A stretch of DNA of 64,000 nt, taken from positions 496,001 through 560,000 of the forward strand of contig CBFFRQ010000089.1 in NCBI GenBank assembly GCA_965644315.1. Direction: 5' to 3'. This document shows, piece after piece, positions 30,701 through 43,031 of this stretch. Each line of letters opens with the position of its first letter. Position 1 is the first letter of the stretch. The notes beneath the pieces were generated by a model. It was not told where the DNA came from, searched no databases, and saw only the letters and a program-made list of their open reading frames with translations. The position numbers and the translations under genes were made by a program. This DNA comes from Caecitellus pseudoparvulus (Eukaryota > Bigyra: Bicosoecida).

Positions 30701-32538
30701 GCAGCACCGCCTGCAGAGCCTGCAGCCACGTGTCCACCTCTTCCACCGTCCGTGCCATGAACACGTACACGCGGCCAGACACCACCTTCAAGTGGAACTT
30801 CTTGCCCAATTTGCCAGTCTGGGGGTTGCGTGGCGCACCCACCGCGTAGAAAGACAGGAAAGGGATGGACGTGGGCAGCGTGCCAGCCTGGCGCTTCGCC
30901 TTGGACTCGAAGTAGTACAGTTGCCCGTCCTTGACGTTCAGGACGAAGTACCGTGTGCGGTACGCTGACATGAGGGAGTGCAGCATCTTGCTGTTCTTCT
31001 TCTTCAGCACGCCCTCCATGATCACGCCGTCGGCGTCCATGGTCAAGCCAGCGGGCAGCACCAGCTGCTGCATCTGCAGCCGCTGCACCGCCTCGGAGCG
31101 CTCCCGCAGCATTGCTCGCAGACGCCGGAAGGCCTTGAATGCACGCCACGCCGTCTGGATGCGCAGGATGGCCATGATGTGCCCCAGGTGCCGCTTGATG
31201 GTGCTGACCCACAGCGCCGCCTCCTCAGGCGTGTTGGCCAGCAGCTCCATGGTGCGCCCTGTGATAACTTTCACGTCGAAGCGGCGGCCCTCCTTCTTGT
31301 CCGTGTGGTGGTGCACTGCCAGGAACGTTTGGAAGCGCACCTTCTTGATGACGCCCTCCTGCATCGTGCGGGAGCCAGTCCAGAAAAACATGGCTTGGTA
31401 CGTCTGGCTCAACACATAGTACTTCTTGCGCCACCGCACCATGCGGTTGGCGCGCTTCTTGTGCAGCTCGCCCTCGATGATGACGCCTGAGGAAAAGTCC
31501 AGGCCAGCCACCTTGCCTGCCCCAGAGGAGGGGGGGGCGGGGGCCTTGGGCGGCGCGCCAGGCGCAGCAGGCGGCGCTGCAGCGCGCTTCTCATCAGCCG
31601 CCTTCTGGCACTCGGGGTGGCTGGCCACCCATTCTCGCAGGTGCTCTGCAACTTGAGTGTGCCCCTCTTCATTGGCGCTGTCCAGGGGGGTCTTGCCGTC
31701 CTTGGACACGAGCAGGGGGTTCCCCCCCAGCTTCAGCAACATCTTCACAGCATCCAAATGCCCACAGAAGCAAGCGTAGTGCATGGGGCTGTCGCCGTAC
31801 CCATCCTCCAAGTTCACAGACGCGCCATGGTTCAGCAGCCACTCGATGACGTGCACTTTGCCAGTGACACAGGACCGGTGCAGGGCTGTGAAGCCATCCT
31901 GTGCAAGGAGGAGACCAGCGGCGCCAGTGCCAAGCCGCGTTCACACACCAGCGACGCAGCCCGGCGCGGGGCCGCGGCACGCCTCCCACGCCAAGCAGAG
32001 CCTTGCATGCAAGAACAGGAGTGAGAGGCCCCACAGAGCAAGCGCGGGTGGGTCGCAGGTGCAAGCCACGCGTGCACATGTCGACGTGCAGGTGGTATCT
32101 GAAACCCCGCCGACTGCACTGGCGCGAAGAAGGAAGCACTCACGTTGTCGTGCGTGTCGATGTCTGCCCCTGTCTTCAGCAAGGCATCAAGTTCAGCCAA
32201 GTTCTCAGAGAAAGCAGCGTCACTCAGGCGCTGGCCGATCTGTGCACGCCAGGCAAGGAGCTCGGGCTCGTGTTGGCGCCGCAATGGAAATGGGCAGCAG
32301 CAGCTGCAGCCGCTCCAGCTTGCACTGCGACACAATGCTGCAGTACAAGACAGGCAATGGTGCCCTGACACACACACACAAGCTACTAATGGGCAGCTTG
32401 GCGCACTGGCGCAGCTGCATCCACCCACGCGATGCCAGGCCACGCGAGTTGGCATGGTGTGGTGCACTGCTTTGCTTCGGGGCACGAAATCCCGCGCTGA
32501 CTGACACGGCCAGGGGGCAAACGCACCTGCGTAGACAT
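27726..32538 (-). CDS. chimeric fimbrin/plastin-like protein: ankyrin-PH-IQ-PH-IQ-WW-four CH domains
   Basis: Exons 32538-32527 (MSTQ only), 32239-32144 and 31898-27726 give 1,426 residues; the tiny first exon is the least certain part. Domains in order are: ankyrin repeats (1-150; DGFTALHRSCVTGKVHVIEW); PH (about 170-275; EGELHKKRANRMVRWRKKYY); an IQ motif (ILRIQTAWRAFKAFRRLRAM); a second PH (325-430; MEGVLKKKNSKML); IQ motifs near 437 and 487; an Ala/Lys coiled coil (510-600); five WW domains (618-850; for example DAFYTHIPTGRTQWAQPPGW); then four calponin-homology domains (863-1400). CH1 (ALRDGIVLTKVLNALRPDSV), CH2, CH3 (MRDGSVLLRIMEAVEPGIVN) and CH4 follow fimbrin order, so it probably bundles actin. 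The N-terminal EF-hands of fimbrin are absent and replaced. IQ motifs suggest calmodulin control; PH and WW suggest membrane and adaptor binding. Confidence 0.85.
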
Positions 32539-32866
32539 GGCCTAACGGGGAACTCCCTGGGGGTCTCTGCCACTACCTTGGCACTGCACCTGCTCAGGTG
32601 GCCACGGCGCTCGGCGTCAGCCGGGGGCGCGGGGTCAAGCTGAAACGTCGCTTGAACGCCTGCAGCGTGCTCCTGTGGAGCTCTGCTGGAGCATGCTGCA
32701 GCAGAGCAGTCCCACAGCGGGATGCAGATAGGCCCATTGTTTGTGTTTTGAGAACGGCCCGTCGGTCGCACTTGTCTCCGTGCATGGCTAGTGAGGCTCC
32801 CGCCTCCACTGCTCAGGTCCACTGGCCTTACAGCTGCACCCCACTTGCATGTGTGCATTGCGTCGC
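32539..32866. other. intergenic gap with candidate 3' signal
   Basis: A 328-base gap between two minus-strand genes. An AATGCA lies on the minus strand at 32854-32859, just after the acylase stop. No gene is seen in the rest, which should carry the promoter of the fimbrin-like gene. Confidence 0.5.
32854..32859 (-). terminator. candidate polyadenylation hexamer AATGCA for the acylase gene
   Basis: AATGCA on the minus strand beginning 8 bases past the stop codon, in a GCAATGCACA context. Confidence 0.35.
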
Positions 32867-35800
32867 TCAGGACAGCTTCTGCGAGGAGTCTGACTTGTAC
32901 CCGCTCGTTTGCATGGGCAAGTAGTGCCCCGTGGACCACTTGCCGAGCAAGTTGTCGAACTGCTTGCTCAAGATGTTGCCGCTCTGGCCCAACGGGTTCA
33001 GGAAGCGGCTGCTCTGCAGGTCAGCCAAGTCGTACAGGCCGCGGTAGCTGGGGCCTGCAGATTGCACGAAGAGTGGCACGTCGTCATCTTCGTCCTCGTC
33101 ATCACCCTCGTCATCCTTGGGCTCGTCTCCGGACCGCAGCTGCGCAGCGTACGCCTGTGACGGCAGCTGGAACGCGCCGACGTTCACTGTGGACCAGTCT
33201 CCGCCATGCGCCACGCTGCGGTCAGCGAGGCACGCCAGGGGCGTCTGCCCCAAGATCGCGTGCGCAAACACAGCTGGGTGCACGCCTTTCCCCCAGTGCT
33301 GCACGGCAGCAGGCTTGTACACGACGCCGTCCTCCAAGGGCAGCTTGATGTCGCTGTCTGGGCTGCTCAGGCGGCCCTTCAACTGCGTCTCGAACTCAGC
33401 GGTGCGATCCAGAGCACGCGCAGCAAAGGCAGTGCAGGTAGCAAAGCCAAGCTTGGTGCAGGCGGGGTCGGTGGCGTTGCCAGCGTCGGAGTGCAGGGCG
33501 TTGTACAGGAAGCCAAACTGCACCCAGTGCTCGCCGCCTGCCTCCGCCGTCCCCAGCACTGTCAGCTCGGACACCAGATAGGCAAAGAGCACAGCCTCGC
33601 TGCTGCCGACACTCATGACTTGGTCCCATGCCAGCAGTTTCTGCTGCACTGAGCGCCCCCCCGCCGTCAGCTGTGACGCCTGCACCAGCGCGATGCCGCT
33701 GATGACATCTGCAGCAGCGTTGGACTTGTAGTCAGTTTGGATGGCCGCCATGCCGTCCAAGTCCAGCTTGAGCGTGGCGTTGTGTGGGTCGTTCTCGGAC
33801 ATGCTCACCACCATCTCGGTGATACGCTTGGCGCGGTAGCCGACAGACAGCGCATTCCAGCCCAGGTTATGCGGCGTGATGAAGTAGTGCGCATCGTAGG
33901 AGGGAGGGGTGACTTTGTTGTTAGCGGTGACAATGTAGCCTTTGGAGGGGTTCACAGAGGCAGGCAAGGCATCAAAGGGAATGCGTCCCTGCCACTCGTA
34001 CTCAGGCAGGCCTGTGCCAGGCACTGGGTACGCGCCGCTGTGCGAAGGGTGTCGGTGCGGCACCCACCCTGGCAGCTGGTACGCGATGTCTCCCGTCGTG
34101 GCGTCGGCAAAGATGAAGTTCTGGGACGGCGCGCCGTACAGGCGCAGGGCATTCCGCCACGCAGTGTAGTTGGCAGAGAAGTCCAGGCCCATGAAAGCAG
34201 ACATGGTGGTGTCTTGGATAGACAGGTCGGTGGACACCCAGCGCAGGGACATGGTGGCCCCGGCGGCCAGCGTGGCGTTGATGACGTCGTTGTCAGTGAC
34301 GACATTGCCGTAGTGGCTGCTGCGCACGTTGATGTGCACGTCCGCCTTGCCCTTCACCTTGATGACCTGGGGCGTCACTGCGTACGGCGTCCAGGTGCCA
34401 TTGAACCAGTACGACTGCCCACCTGAGGCGGTGTCGTTCATGACGTACAGGTCCTGCACATCAGCACCGGTATTTGTGACGGCCCACGAAATGCGGCTGT
34501 TGTGGCCGATCACAACGCCAGGCAGAATGGGGAAGGATGCGCCAATGATGTCAAAGGCTTCCTCCCCAGACGGGTTGGGGCCCGCAATGTGCAGGTGGTT
34601 CACGATCCAGATGCTGGGGGCGGACAGGGACAAGTGCGGGTCGTTGGCCATGAGGGGCTTGCCGTTCACTGTGCGGTTGCCATGCACCACCCAGTTGTTG
34701 CTGGCCTGGGCACGGGGGCCACCCCAGGATGCCTTGCCCGAAAACAGCGCCCCCTCCACGGTCAGTGCTTTGGGAGACAGCAGGTGCGATGCCAATGGCG
34801 CGACATCGCCCGTGAGCAAGGACCAGATGTACGCGCCGGCGAAGCGCAGGTGGGGCATGGCCCCCGCAAGGCCTGCCCCAGAGCCACAAGGCGTCTTCAC
34901 AGGACGCGCCCGCAACGCCTGCGAAATGCGCTCTGACAGGGTTGCTTGGGCAGCTGCGGGGGTCGGAGGAGCCTCCGGCACTCCGGGGGCGCCTGGCACG
35001 CCTGCCGCTGTGCGCTCTGCTGCGAGCTCCCGAAGAATGCGCGCTGCTTCCTCGTCCGCTTGCTTACCAGGGGCGGGCGTGGATGCGCCCTTCAGTGCGG
35101 CAGGGGGGATGGGCAGCAAGTCGCCCTCGTCCAGCACGGTGGGGAAGCGGTCAGTCTGGTACCACGGCATGAGCTGCTCGATGCGGGAGGTGGTGAGGTT
35201 GCGCCCCACCAGGAGATAGTGGCGGGTTTTCTCCCTGCTCCAGTTCTCGGACAGGTCGAAAGACATGAGCTTTGCCCACACCATGCTGTCTGCGCGGGTG
35301 AAGTGTGAGGGCTTCACGCCAAGCAACTTCATCTCGAACGGGAGGGCGGCCTTGGCACTGTCGATGTACGCGTTCACCCCAGCGAGGTACCCGTCCACCA
35401 TCTCTGCCGCAACAGGGGTGGTATCCAGGAGCTTGGCGGCGGCTTCAGCTGCTGGCAGCACGCCCAGCGTGCGCATGAACTTGTCAATCTTCAGGCCACC
35501 TTCGCCGACAGCCTCCGACAGTGTGCCGCGGCCCACTCGGCGCTGGAAGTCCATCTGCCACAGGCGGTACTGTGCGTGGGCGACGCCCTGCGCGAACACA
35601 GCGTCGTGGAGGTTGTCGGCGGTGATGTGGAACATGCCGCTGTCCTCCCGGTGAATGGTGGCGCCGCTGCGCATGCCGGGCAGCTTCAGCTCCCCTGCCA
35701 AGTCCGGCAAGGTGGTGGCGTACAGGTCTGCCGTGATGATGGCCAGGGACCACATGGCCACTGTGGAGAGCGCAAGGAGGCCGAAGACGACCCAGAAGGC

Positions 35801-36344
35801 AACCCGGGCCACGATCGTGCACGGAGTCGGCTCGTCTTGGCAGTTGCACCAGGTGCAGCACGTCCGGCCGCCGGAACTGACGCTGGAAGCAGGTGCATAA
35901 GGGTTGCCGGGGATCAGGGCGTGCGTCCCGCCGATGTCGGGCGTCTCAGCCAGCGCGCTGTCAGTGTGCGCTGCATAGCCATCCGATGTTGCTCCTGCCT
36001 TGCTCCCGGGGGTGTAGCAAACGTAGTCGCCAGGGCGCGCCCTGCAGATGAGGAAGGACCAGACGCCGGACAGGAAGGTGAGCAGCAGAGTTACGCCACC
36101 CAGAACGCCCAACAAGATGGCCAGCCCCTGGCACAAGTCTGAGGTGTGGAAAGGGCACGTGCTGCGGATATTGCTCAAGCAAGCTTCCTTTGCCCTGACA
36201 CCACGCACGGCTTTGCTGTTCCCACCCTGCTGCTGCATAACCAGTCGCGGCACAGGAAATGGTGAAGATGATGAGGAGAAGCACGAACTGGGCCCGGTGG
36301 GTGTACCAGCCGCACTTGGGCGCCGTGTCATGCACAGACGCCAT
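32867..36344 (-). CDS. membrane-anchored penicillin-acylase-family Ntn hydrolase (2 exons)
   Basis: Exons 36344-36226 and 36161-32867 (64-base intron, GTGGGA...CGCAG) give 1,137 residues. Three hydrophobic helices sit near the N-terminus: FVLLLIIFTISCAATGYAAAG, ILLGVLGGVTLLLTFLSGVW and VAFWVVFGLLALSTVAMWSL. The alpha-chain-like part follows (REDSGMFHITADNLHDAVFA, QGVAHAQYRLWQMDFQRR). The autocatalytic site is QASNNWVVHGNRT, with the nucleophile Ser near residue 527, and then GKPLMANDPHLSLSAPSIW. In this family, cleavage before Ser frees it as the N-terminal nucleophile, and the enzymes hydrolyse amides such as penicillins or acyl-homoserine lactones. The substrate here is unknown. A low-complexity insert lies before the active Ser and an acidic stretch (KDDEGDDEDEDDD) near the end. 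Bacterial homologues are periplasmic, so a membrane anchor is unusual. Confidence 0.85.
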
Positions 36345-36459
36345 TCCCGGCAAAGAGCGGAGCCGTGCCTGAGATTCTCAGCCAGTGTAAGTGCACCCGA
36401 CTGCCGGACGGCATGGCAGTGCGCGCGCATGCCAATCGAGGTCATGTACCGGGGTGAGG

Positions 36460-36465
36460 GCTGCA
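36460..36465 (-). terminator. candidate polyadenylation hexamer AATGCA for GCP3
   Basis: AATGCA on the minus strand, 37 bases past the GCP3 stop. Confidence 0.4.
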
Positions 36466-36501
36466 TTAGAAGTGTCCGCCGCGCCGGGCTGGCTCCCCTC
36501 C

Positions 36502-39179
36502 TCACGCCTGACGCGCTCGCAGCTTGTCGTAGAAGCCTGTGAAGTCAAACTGCAGCAGCAGGAAGCGGAACGCCTCCAGCTCCTGCCCGCCCATTTCCAG
36601 AACACCCAACAGCTCAATCATGCGCTGGCGGTAGCCCTGCAGGCACTCTCCCAGTGTCTCCTCGAACTCCTCGGCCATGTCCATGAGTTCGTCCGAAACA
36701 TCGGCGCCGTCCTCCCGCTGAGAACTCACAACCAGGCGCAGGGCACTGGTGTAAAGCTGCTCCTGCTCCGCGATGAACATGAGCACCTCCTCCAGCAGCG
36801 CGTTGATGTAGGGGCCGATGAACGACGTGCGGCCCTCCAGGCACGCCCGCGCCAGGATGCGCTTCAGGTACTGCTCGTGGGCTTGCACAAGCCCGGCCAA
36901 GTCCAAGCCATGGGCTGGCGATCCACCCTCTCCCGCCCCCGCCAAGTCGGGGTGCTCCAGGCCCGATGCCGCTGCCGCCAGCACAGCTGCTGCTGCCGTT
37001 GGTGTACCTGCGGCAGCACCTCGGCGCGTTGGCTGCGGGGACGTGGGGACTGGCCCCCACCCATCCCCTGCTGTGTCGGCGGGGGCAGGGGCGACGCTGG
37101 TTTCCGCTGCAGGTGGCTGCAGCACCTCGACCAGCTTGCCCCACGCAGTCTCCAGCACCTCGAACATGACATAAGACGACAGGCTCTGCACAAAGGCTTG
37201 CATGTCGGCACGCATGAGGTGGCAGCGGTGCAGGATGCCAGACAGCTCCGGGAAGGTGCTGAGGGTGTGGCTGGCTGTGGCGTTGCGGCACCATGTCGCT
37301 GCGAGGGCATGCTCCACCCGCTTCAGTCGCCAGAGAAACTTGAAGATGCGGGTGTACACAGCCAGGGCCGATGGCGTGACGACAGAGGCAAGGGGCTGGT
37401 CCAAAGTGTACGTGAGGCTGAAGATGTCCCAGCCCGTGTCGCCGTCGTGGGCCGTGTGCAGCTTCACTCCCAGGCGGTCCAGCACATCGGCTTCCTGTTG
37501 CACGGCATTGGAGGACCGCACAGCACCCTCCAGCACGCCCAGCAGGTGGTGCGTTGAAGTGCTCACCTCCGCAGCTGGGCGGTTCAGGAGCGGCGTCAGG
37601 TCAGAAATGAGCTGTGAGACAAAGTCACCCGCTCCCAGCAGCAGGAAAGACTTGAGGGCAGCCAAGTGCGTCATGAGGCTGTGCCGCTTGAACACGAGGT
37701 GCATGGTGTGGGAGTTGGCAGGAATGACGGCACGCTGCAGCATGCTGCGCAGAGACCACTCAGCTTCCAGCCCTGCTGCAGCCAGGGCACTAGCACGGAG
37801 GGAGGCAGTGCTTGGGTCGTGGCCCACTTCGCCCAGCATGCGGCTGGCGCGGGTCTCGTATGCCCACTCGCCGTCGCCACAGTGCTTGGAGATGAAGTGC
37901 ACGCTGCGGCCCAGCAACAGCACCGCCTGAGCTGTGGGGCCGTCCATGAAGCTGGGCACTTGGCTGGGCACCACCACGTACTCCACCGTCTGGCCAGCCC
38001 TCCCTGTCACCTCTTGCCGGGCCAGGAACAGGTCCTCCCCCGGGTCCACGACCTCCCCAACCACACACCAGTGTTGCAGAGCGCGGTAGAAGGGCACAGA
38101 CGCTGCACGCAACAAGCGTGCTGCCTGTGCCGCCACGTCGGGGTCCCCACTCTGCGTGTGGCGGTACAGGGAGCTGAGCAGGGCACCCCCCTTCATGCCT
38201 GCGGCATCCTCCAGCATGACTACCAGCTGCCGCAGAGCGCGGCGAGGACCGCGCAGCCACACGTGCAGACGGCGCAACGTCACACTGCCATCGCCCCGGT
38301 GCTGGGCCTCCAGCGCCGCCACCAGTCGGTGGTACTCCCCAGCTTCCACCTGCACTGCGGAACACAGGGCAGATGCAATGGCAGAGCCAGCAGCCGTGGC
38401 GTGCGCTTCTGCAGCACCCAGCTGCTCCTGCAAGCGCCGGAACAGCCAGCCACACTCGCCCACCGCCATAACCAAGCGTGCCGTTGGACCTGGCAGGCCC
38501 CCTGTCGCTGGCGTGGGCACATAGGCGCCTCGTGCCTCATCCCACGCAACCAAGGCACCGTCCACGCCCTGAAGCACTGCCAGCAGATCGCGCACGAGAA
38601 GGCTTTCTGAAGCAGGGGTCAACTGGAAGGCTTGCTGACGCTCTGATTCAGTGGCTGGGTGTGTCGCATGGCTGCTCTGCATCACGGATGCCGCTGGAGC
38701 TGCTGCCTGCTGAGCAGGTGCAGGCGGGTGTGCCCCAGGGAGAGACGGCGGCGCGGGGACTGGCGCTGCTTGGAGGCTCAAGGCAAATGATGACGAGTCG
38801 TGATCTTGAGATAACAAAAACATAGTGCCAACGAAGCTCCTGCGGCGACCCAACAAGCCGGCGGCGGCGTGCTGTGGCGAGGCCTGTACTGTGGCGTTTC
38901 AAACGGCACCACGCACCTTGCTCCACGAAACGCTGGCGCAGCGGACAAAAAACGGCGCTGCACGGCAGAGGTGGACCTGCTCGTGTGTCCCAGTTTGCTT
39001 GCTTCCGCGATGCAGCGCTGCATGAGGGCCCCGATGTCCTCCTGCTGCGACAGCCTTGCAGCAGGCAGCGTGGCCAGCAAGGTCAGCCAGAAGTGCTCCT
39101 GGGCGCCATCCCACGCCGTCACAAAGCGACGGGCCAACTGCCGCAGGAGGCTGGTGATCAAAGGGCCCTGATCAGACAT
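36502..39179 (-). CDS. TUBGCP3: gamma-tubulin complex component 3 (GCP3/Spc98) (2 exons)
   Basis: Exons 39179-38917 and 38839-36502 (GTGCGT donor) join in frame to 866 residues; human GCP3 has 907. The N-terminal exon (MSDQGPLITSLLRQLARRFV) resembles the GCP3 N-terminal helical part. The Grip1 region shows LLVRDLLAVLQGVDGALVAW, SVTLRRLHVWLRGPRRALRQ, GMKGGALLSSLYRHTQSGDP and QVPSFMDGPTAQAVLLLGRS, which match GCP3 more closely than GCP2. Grip2 contains TLDQPLASVVTPSALAVYTR followed by IFKFLWRLKRVEHAL, the gamma-tubulin-binding part. An Ala/Pro/Gly spacer interrupts Grip2. The protein forms gamma-tubulin small complexes with GCP2 to nucleate microtubules at centrosomes, basal bodies or spindle poles. 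It shares a 333-base divergent promoter with 2-oxoglutarate dehydrogenase. Confidence 0.9.
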
Positions 39180-39512
39180 GACCACTGCACAGGCTGGGTG
39201 CCGGGGCCGCAACTCGAGAGGCAGAGCAGCCCACGAGTTGGGGGATGGTCAGGCACAAACGGGCTCGAGGTAGGCAGCAGGCGCTCCGAAGGGGGGGGGG
39301 CACAAGCACATGCTCGGCCAGCAGTGGAGCTGCAGTGTCCTGACAAGAGTGCTGTTCACGCACTTTTGCCGCAAATTCACTCCACCGTCGGCACTCGCTC
39401 GAGCTGCCTTCACCCCCTCTGCCACACCAGCAAGTTCCGCACTCTTCATCCAGCCCAGCCTGGACTGCCGTCGTTGCCCTTTTGTTCGGGCCCAGCACGA
39501 AGGAATTTCATC
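39180..39512. other. divergent promoter between GCP3 and OGDH E1
   Basis: A 333-base gap holding both start regions. A ten-G run near 39291-39300 is the only obvious sequence feature; no gene or repeat is seen. Confidence 0.5.
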
Positions 39513-42500
39513 ATGTTGGGGAATACACGTGTGTGCCGGGCCCTCTTGCCCATGGGCCACCTGCGCCTCACACGCACAAACACACACCACTTCGCAGTGA
39601 GCCGTGCCAGGGCTGCTGCTTCAGCGGCCATGCAACGTCACTCAGCGGTACGTGGTTGTTCATGCGGTGTCAGCAGGCATTTATTGGCTTTTCCCGACGG
39701 TCACATGGCGCTGCAGCTGTCGTTGGGGCGTTCCGTGATGCCTGTGCTGCCCCGCAGCCACGGCGTGTTTCGGCGTCGCGGTGGAAGTGTTGCACCGTGT
39801 TTGTGCCTGCCGTGGTCCCCTGCCCAGTATACCAGCGCGCGCCCCCTCACCTGCCCCTGCCTCTGCGCACGTGCCATGTGTGCTGTGCCTGGCTTGCCTC
39901 CAGTTAGGCAAGGCGGCAGTTGCCGCGGCTGGGCTTCCGCAGGTGCAGAGGCGAAACTCCGCTTGGCACACGCACACGCCCTCACTGCTCCCCCACTCGC
40001 GCCGCCACTCCGCAGGGCGCCAGCACCTGGCGCACCGCCGCGAGGAGTATGGCTTCATCCACGGATGGCGCTGCGCACCCCTCTGAGGCATTCCTGTCAG
40101 GCACCAACAGCGTGTACATGGAGGAGATGTACCGTCTGTGGCGCAGTGACCCCAAGGCTGTGCACGCCAGCTGGAACGCGTACTTCAAGAACGTGGACGC
40201 CGGTCTGGGCCCTGGGCAGGCCTACACGCCTCCCCCCACGCTGCAGCCGGGTGTCAAGTCCGTGCCGGCGGCAGCGCCCGCTGCCGGGGCAGGTGGCGCC
40301 TCCTACGACAAGATCCGTGTCATGCACATGCTGCGGGCATTCCAAGTGCGGGGGCACGAGGAGGCAAACCTGGACCCCTTGGGCATCGCCGGCCGGGACA
40401 CTGTGCCAGAGCTGGACCCTGCCCACTATGGCTTCTCCGAAGCTGACCTGGACAAGACCTTGGACACCACCGGCTTCGCTGGCATCAAGGGCTTCATGGG
40501 CGTGGACGACTCCGCCACGCTGCGCGAGCTGCTGGGCAAGCTGCGCACAACGTACTGCGGCACGGTGGGCTGGCAGTACATGCACATCACCAGCCGGGAG
40601 AAGTGCAACTGGCTGCGGGAGCGCATCGAGCTGGCAGCGCCCCACACGTACCCTGCCGAGACCAAGAAGCTGATCTTGGATCGCCTCGCGTACGCTGACC
40701 AGTTTGAGCACTTCCTGGCCAACAAGTACGCCACTGCCAAGCGCTTTGGGCTGGAGGGCGTGGAGAGCCTCATCCCGGGCATCAAGGCACTCATCGACCG
40801 CTCAACACAGCACGGCGTGCGGAATGTGGTTGTGGGCATGCCCCACCGCGGGCGCCTGAACGTCCTCACCAACGTCATCCGCAAGCCAGCCGAGGTCATC
40901 TTCAAGGAGTTCGCAGGCACCAACGTGGATGTGGAGGAGTACCACAGCAGCCTGGCCTCTGGCAGCTGGCAGTGGACGGGGGATGTCAAGTACCACCTTG
41001 GCACGAGCTACGACCGCACGTACCCTGATGGGCGCGCGGTGCACCTGTCCCTGGTGGCCAATCCGTCTCACTTGGAGACTGTGAACCCCGTCGTGGTGGG
41101 CAAGGCCCGTGCCAAGATGGACTTGGAGGGCGACGCCTCTGGCAAGCACACGCTGCCCCTCCTCATGCACGGTGATGCGGCCTTCGCCGGGCAGGGGGTG
41201 GTGTACGAGACCTTGCAGATGGCGCGTCTGCCTGGCTACCAGAGCGGCGGCACCGTGCACATCATCGCCAACAACCAGGTGGGCTTCACGACTGACTCGT
41301 CTGACGCCCGCTCCACGCGGTACGCCAGTGACCTGGGCAAGGCCTTCGAGGTGCCGGTGTTCCACGTGAACGCGGATGACCCCGAGGCTGTGCAGCGTGC
41401 CTTCGAGATCGCTGCAGACTACCGTGCCGCCTTCAACGAAGACGTCATCATCGACCTCATTGGATACCGCCGCCATGGGCACAACGAGATGGACCAGCCG
41501 CGTTTCACACAGCCCGCCATGTACAAGGTCATCGACAAGCACCCCTCTGCCCTGAAGCAGTACGGGCAGAAGCTCGTGGACGACGGCACGGTCACGCAGG
41601 AGGAGCTGGACAGCATGATCAAGGCCGTGAACACCAACTACAGCGAGGCCTTCGAGGCGTCCAAGACGTACGAGAGCAAGGACACGGACTGGCTGTCCAC
41701 GCGGTGGAAGGGCTTCTTCCGCCCCAACCAGGTGTCCAAGGTGCGCTACACGGGCGTGGAGCCAGCAGAGCTGCAGACTGTGGCCAAGGGCTTGACTGCC
41801 CTGCCTGAGGACTTCCAGCTGCACTCCCAGCTCAAGAAGATCCTGAAGGTCAAGGCTGACGCGCTGGAGGCAGGCACTGGCATTGACTGGGCCACGGCAG
41901 AGGCGCTGGCCTTCGGCACCCTCCTGCGTGAGGGCAAGAACGTGCGCCTGTCTGGGCAAGACGTGCGCCGAGGCACCTTCTCGCACCGCCACGCGACCAT
42001 GTTCGACCAGAAGACGGGGGCTCCCTACACGCCTCTGAACCACCTGCACGAGCAAGACGGCAAGGAGCAGGGCCAGGCCCACGTGTACAACTCCTTCCTC
42101 TCGGAGTACGGCGTGCTGGGCTTCGAGACGGGGTACTCCTTGGAGGACCCCAACCAGCTGGTGCTGTGGGAGGCGCAGTTCGGCGACTTCGTCAACGGCG
42201 CCCAGATCATCATCGACCAGTACATTTCCTCCGGCGAGGCCAAGTGGCGCAGGCAATGCGGCTTGACCATGCTGCTGCCCCACGGCTACGACGGCCAGGG
42301 GCCGGAGCACTCCTCCTCCCGCTTCGAGCGCTTCCTGCAGGCCATGGACACGGACGAGGACGAAGTGCCCGCCGACATGTCTGAGGACGCCCGCCTGCAG
42401 ATCCAGCACGCCAACATGCAGGTGGTGAACTGCTCCACCCCCGCCAACTACTTCCACGTGCTGCGCCGGCAGATCCACCGCGACTTCCGCAAGCCCCTCG

Positions 42501-43012
42501 TGGTGGTGTCGCCCAAGGCCCTCCTGCGCCTGCGCAAGTGCACCAGCAGCATCGCGGACTTCGAGACTGGCACCAAGTTCTGCCGTGTCATCCCTGACGA
42601 CGCCCCCACCGCGCCGTCCCACGCCAAGGCCCCCGCCGACAAGGTGCGCAAGCTGCTGCTGTGCACGGGCAAGGTGTACTACGACCTGGAGAAGCACCGC
42701 GAGGAGGCGGGCGTGGAGGACGTCGCCATCTCCCGCGTGGAGCAGCTGGCCCCCTTCCCCTTCGACCTCGTCGCCAAGGAGTGCGCCAAGTACCCCAACG
42801 CCGAGGTGGTGTGGGTGCAGGAGGAGCCGCGCAACATGGGTGCCTGGAGCTTTGTGCAGCCCCGCATTGAGGCCGCCACGCTCAAGAGCGGCGACTGCAT
42901 CGAGCGCCGCCCGCTGTACGTCGGCCGTCGCCCGGCAGCTGCCCCCGCCACTGGCCTGGCGCAGGTGCATGAGGCGGAGCAGGCCAAGCTGATGGAGGAG
43001 GCCTTTGCGTGA
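39513..43012 (+). CDS. OGDH: mitochondrial 2-oxoglutarate dehydrogenase E1 (2 exons)
   Basis: Exons 39513-39647 and 40016-43012 join in phase 0 (GTACGT donor, intron of 368 bases, the longest here) to give 1,043 residues; human OGDH has 1,023. Exon 1 is a mitochondrial presequence rich in Arg, Ala and Ser (MLGNTRVCRALLPMGHLRLT). Exon 2 holds the full enzyme: AFLSGTNSVYMEEMYRLWRS, VVGMPHRGRLNVLTNVIRKP, LMHGDAAFAGQGVVYETLQM, IIANNQVGFTTDSSDARST, GYRRHGHNEMDQPRFTQPAM and LLPHGYDGQGPEHSSSRFER. These form the thiamine-diphosphate and magnesium site and the substrate pocket. The enzyme decarboxylates 2-oxoglutarate and transfers succinyl to lipoyl-E2 in the TCA cycle. Without exon 1 the protein would start mid-presequence, so the split gene model is preferred. 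Confidence 0.96.
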
Positions 43013-43031
43013 GGCGGCGGGCCGCACGTGT

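Noticed and set aside
36502-38839. GCP2 instead of GCP3
   Set aside because: The Grip1 phrases around TLRRLHVWL, GMKGGALL and VPSFMDGPTAQAVLLLGRS fit GCP3 better.
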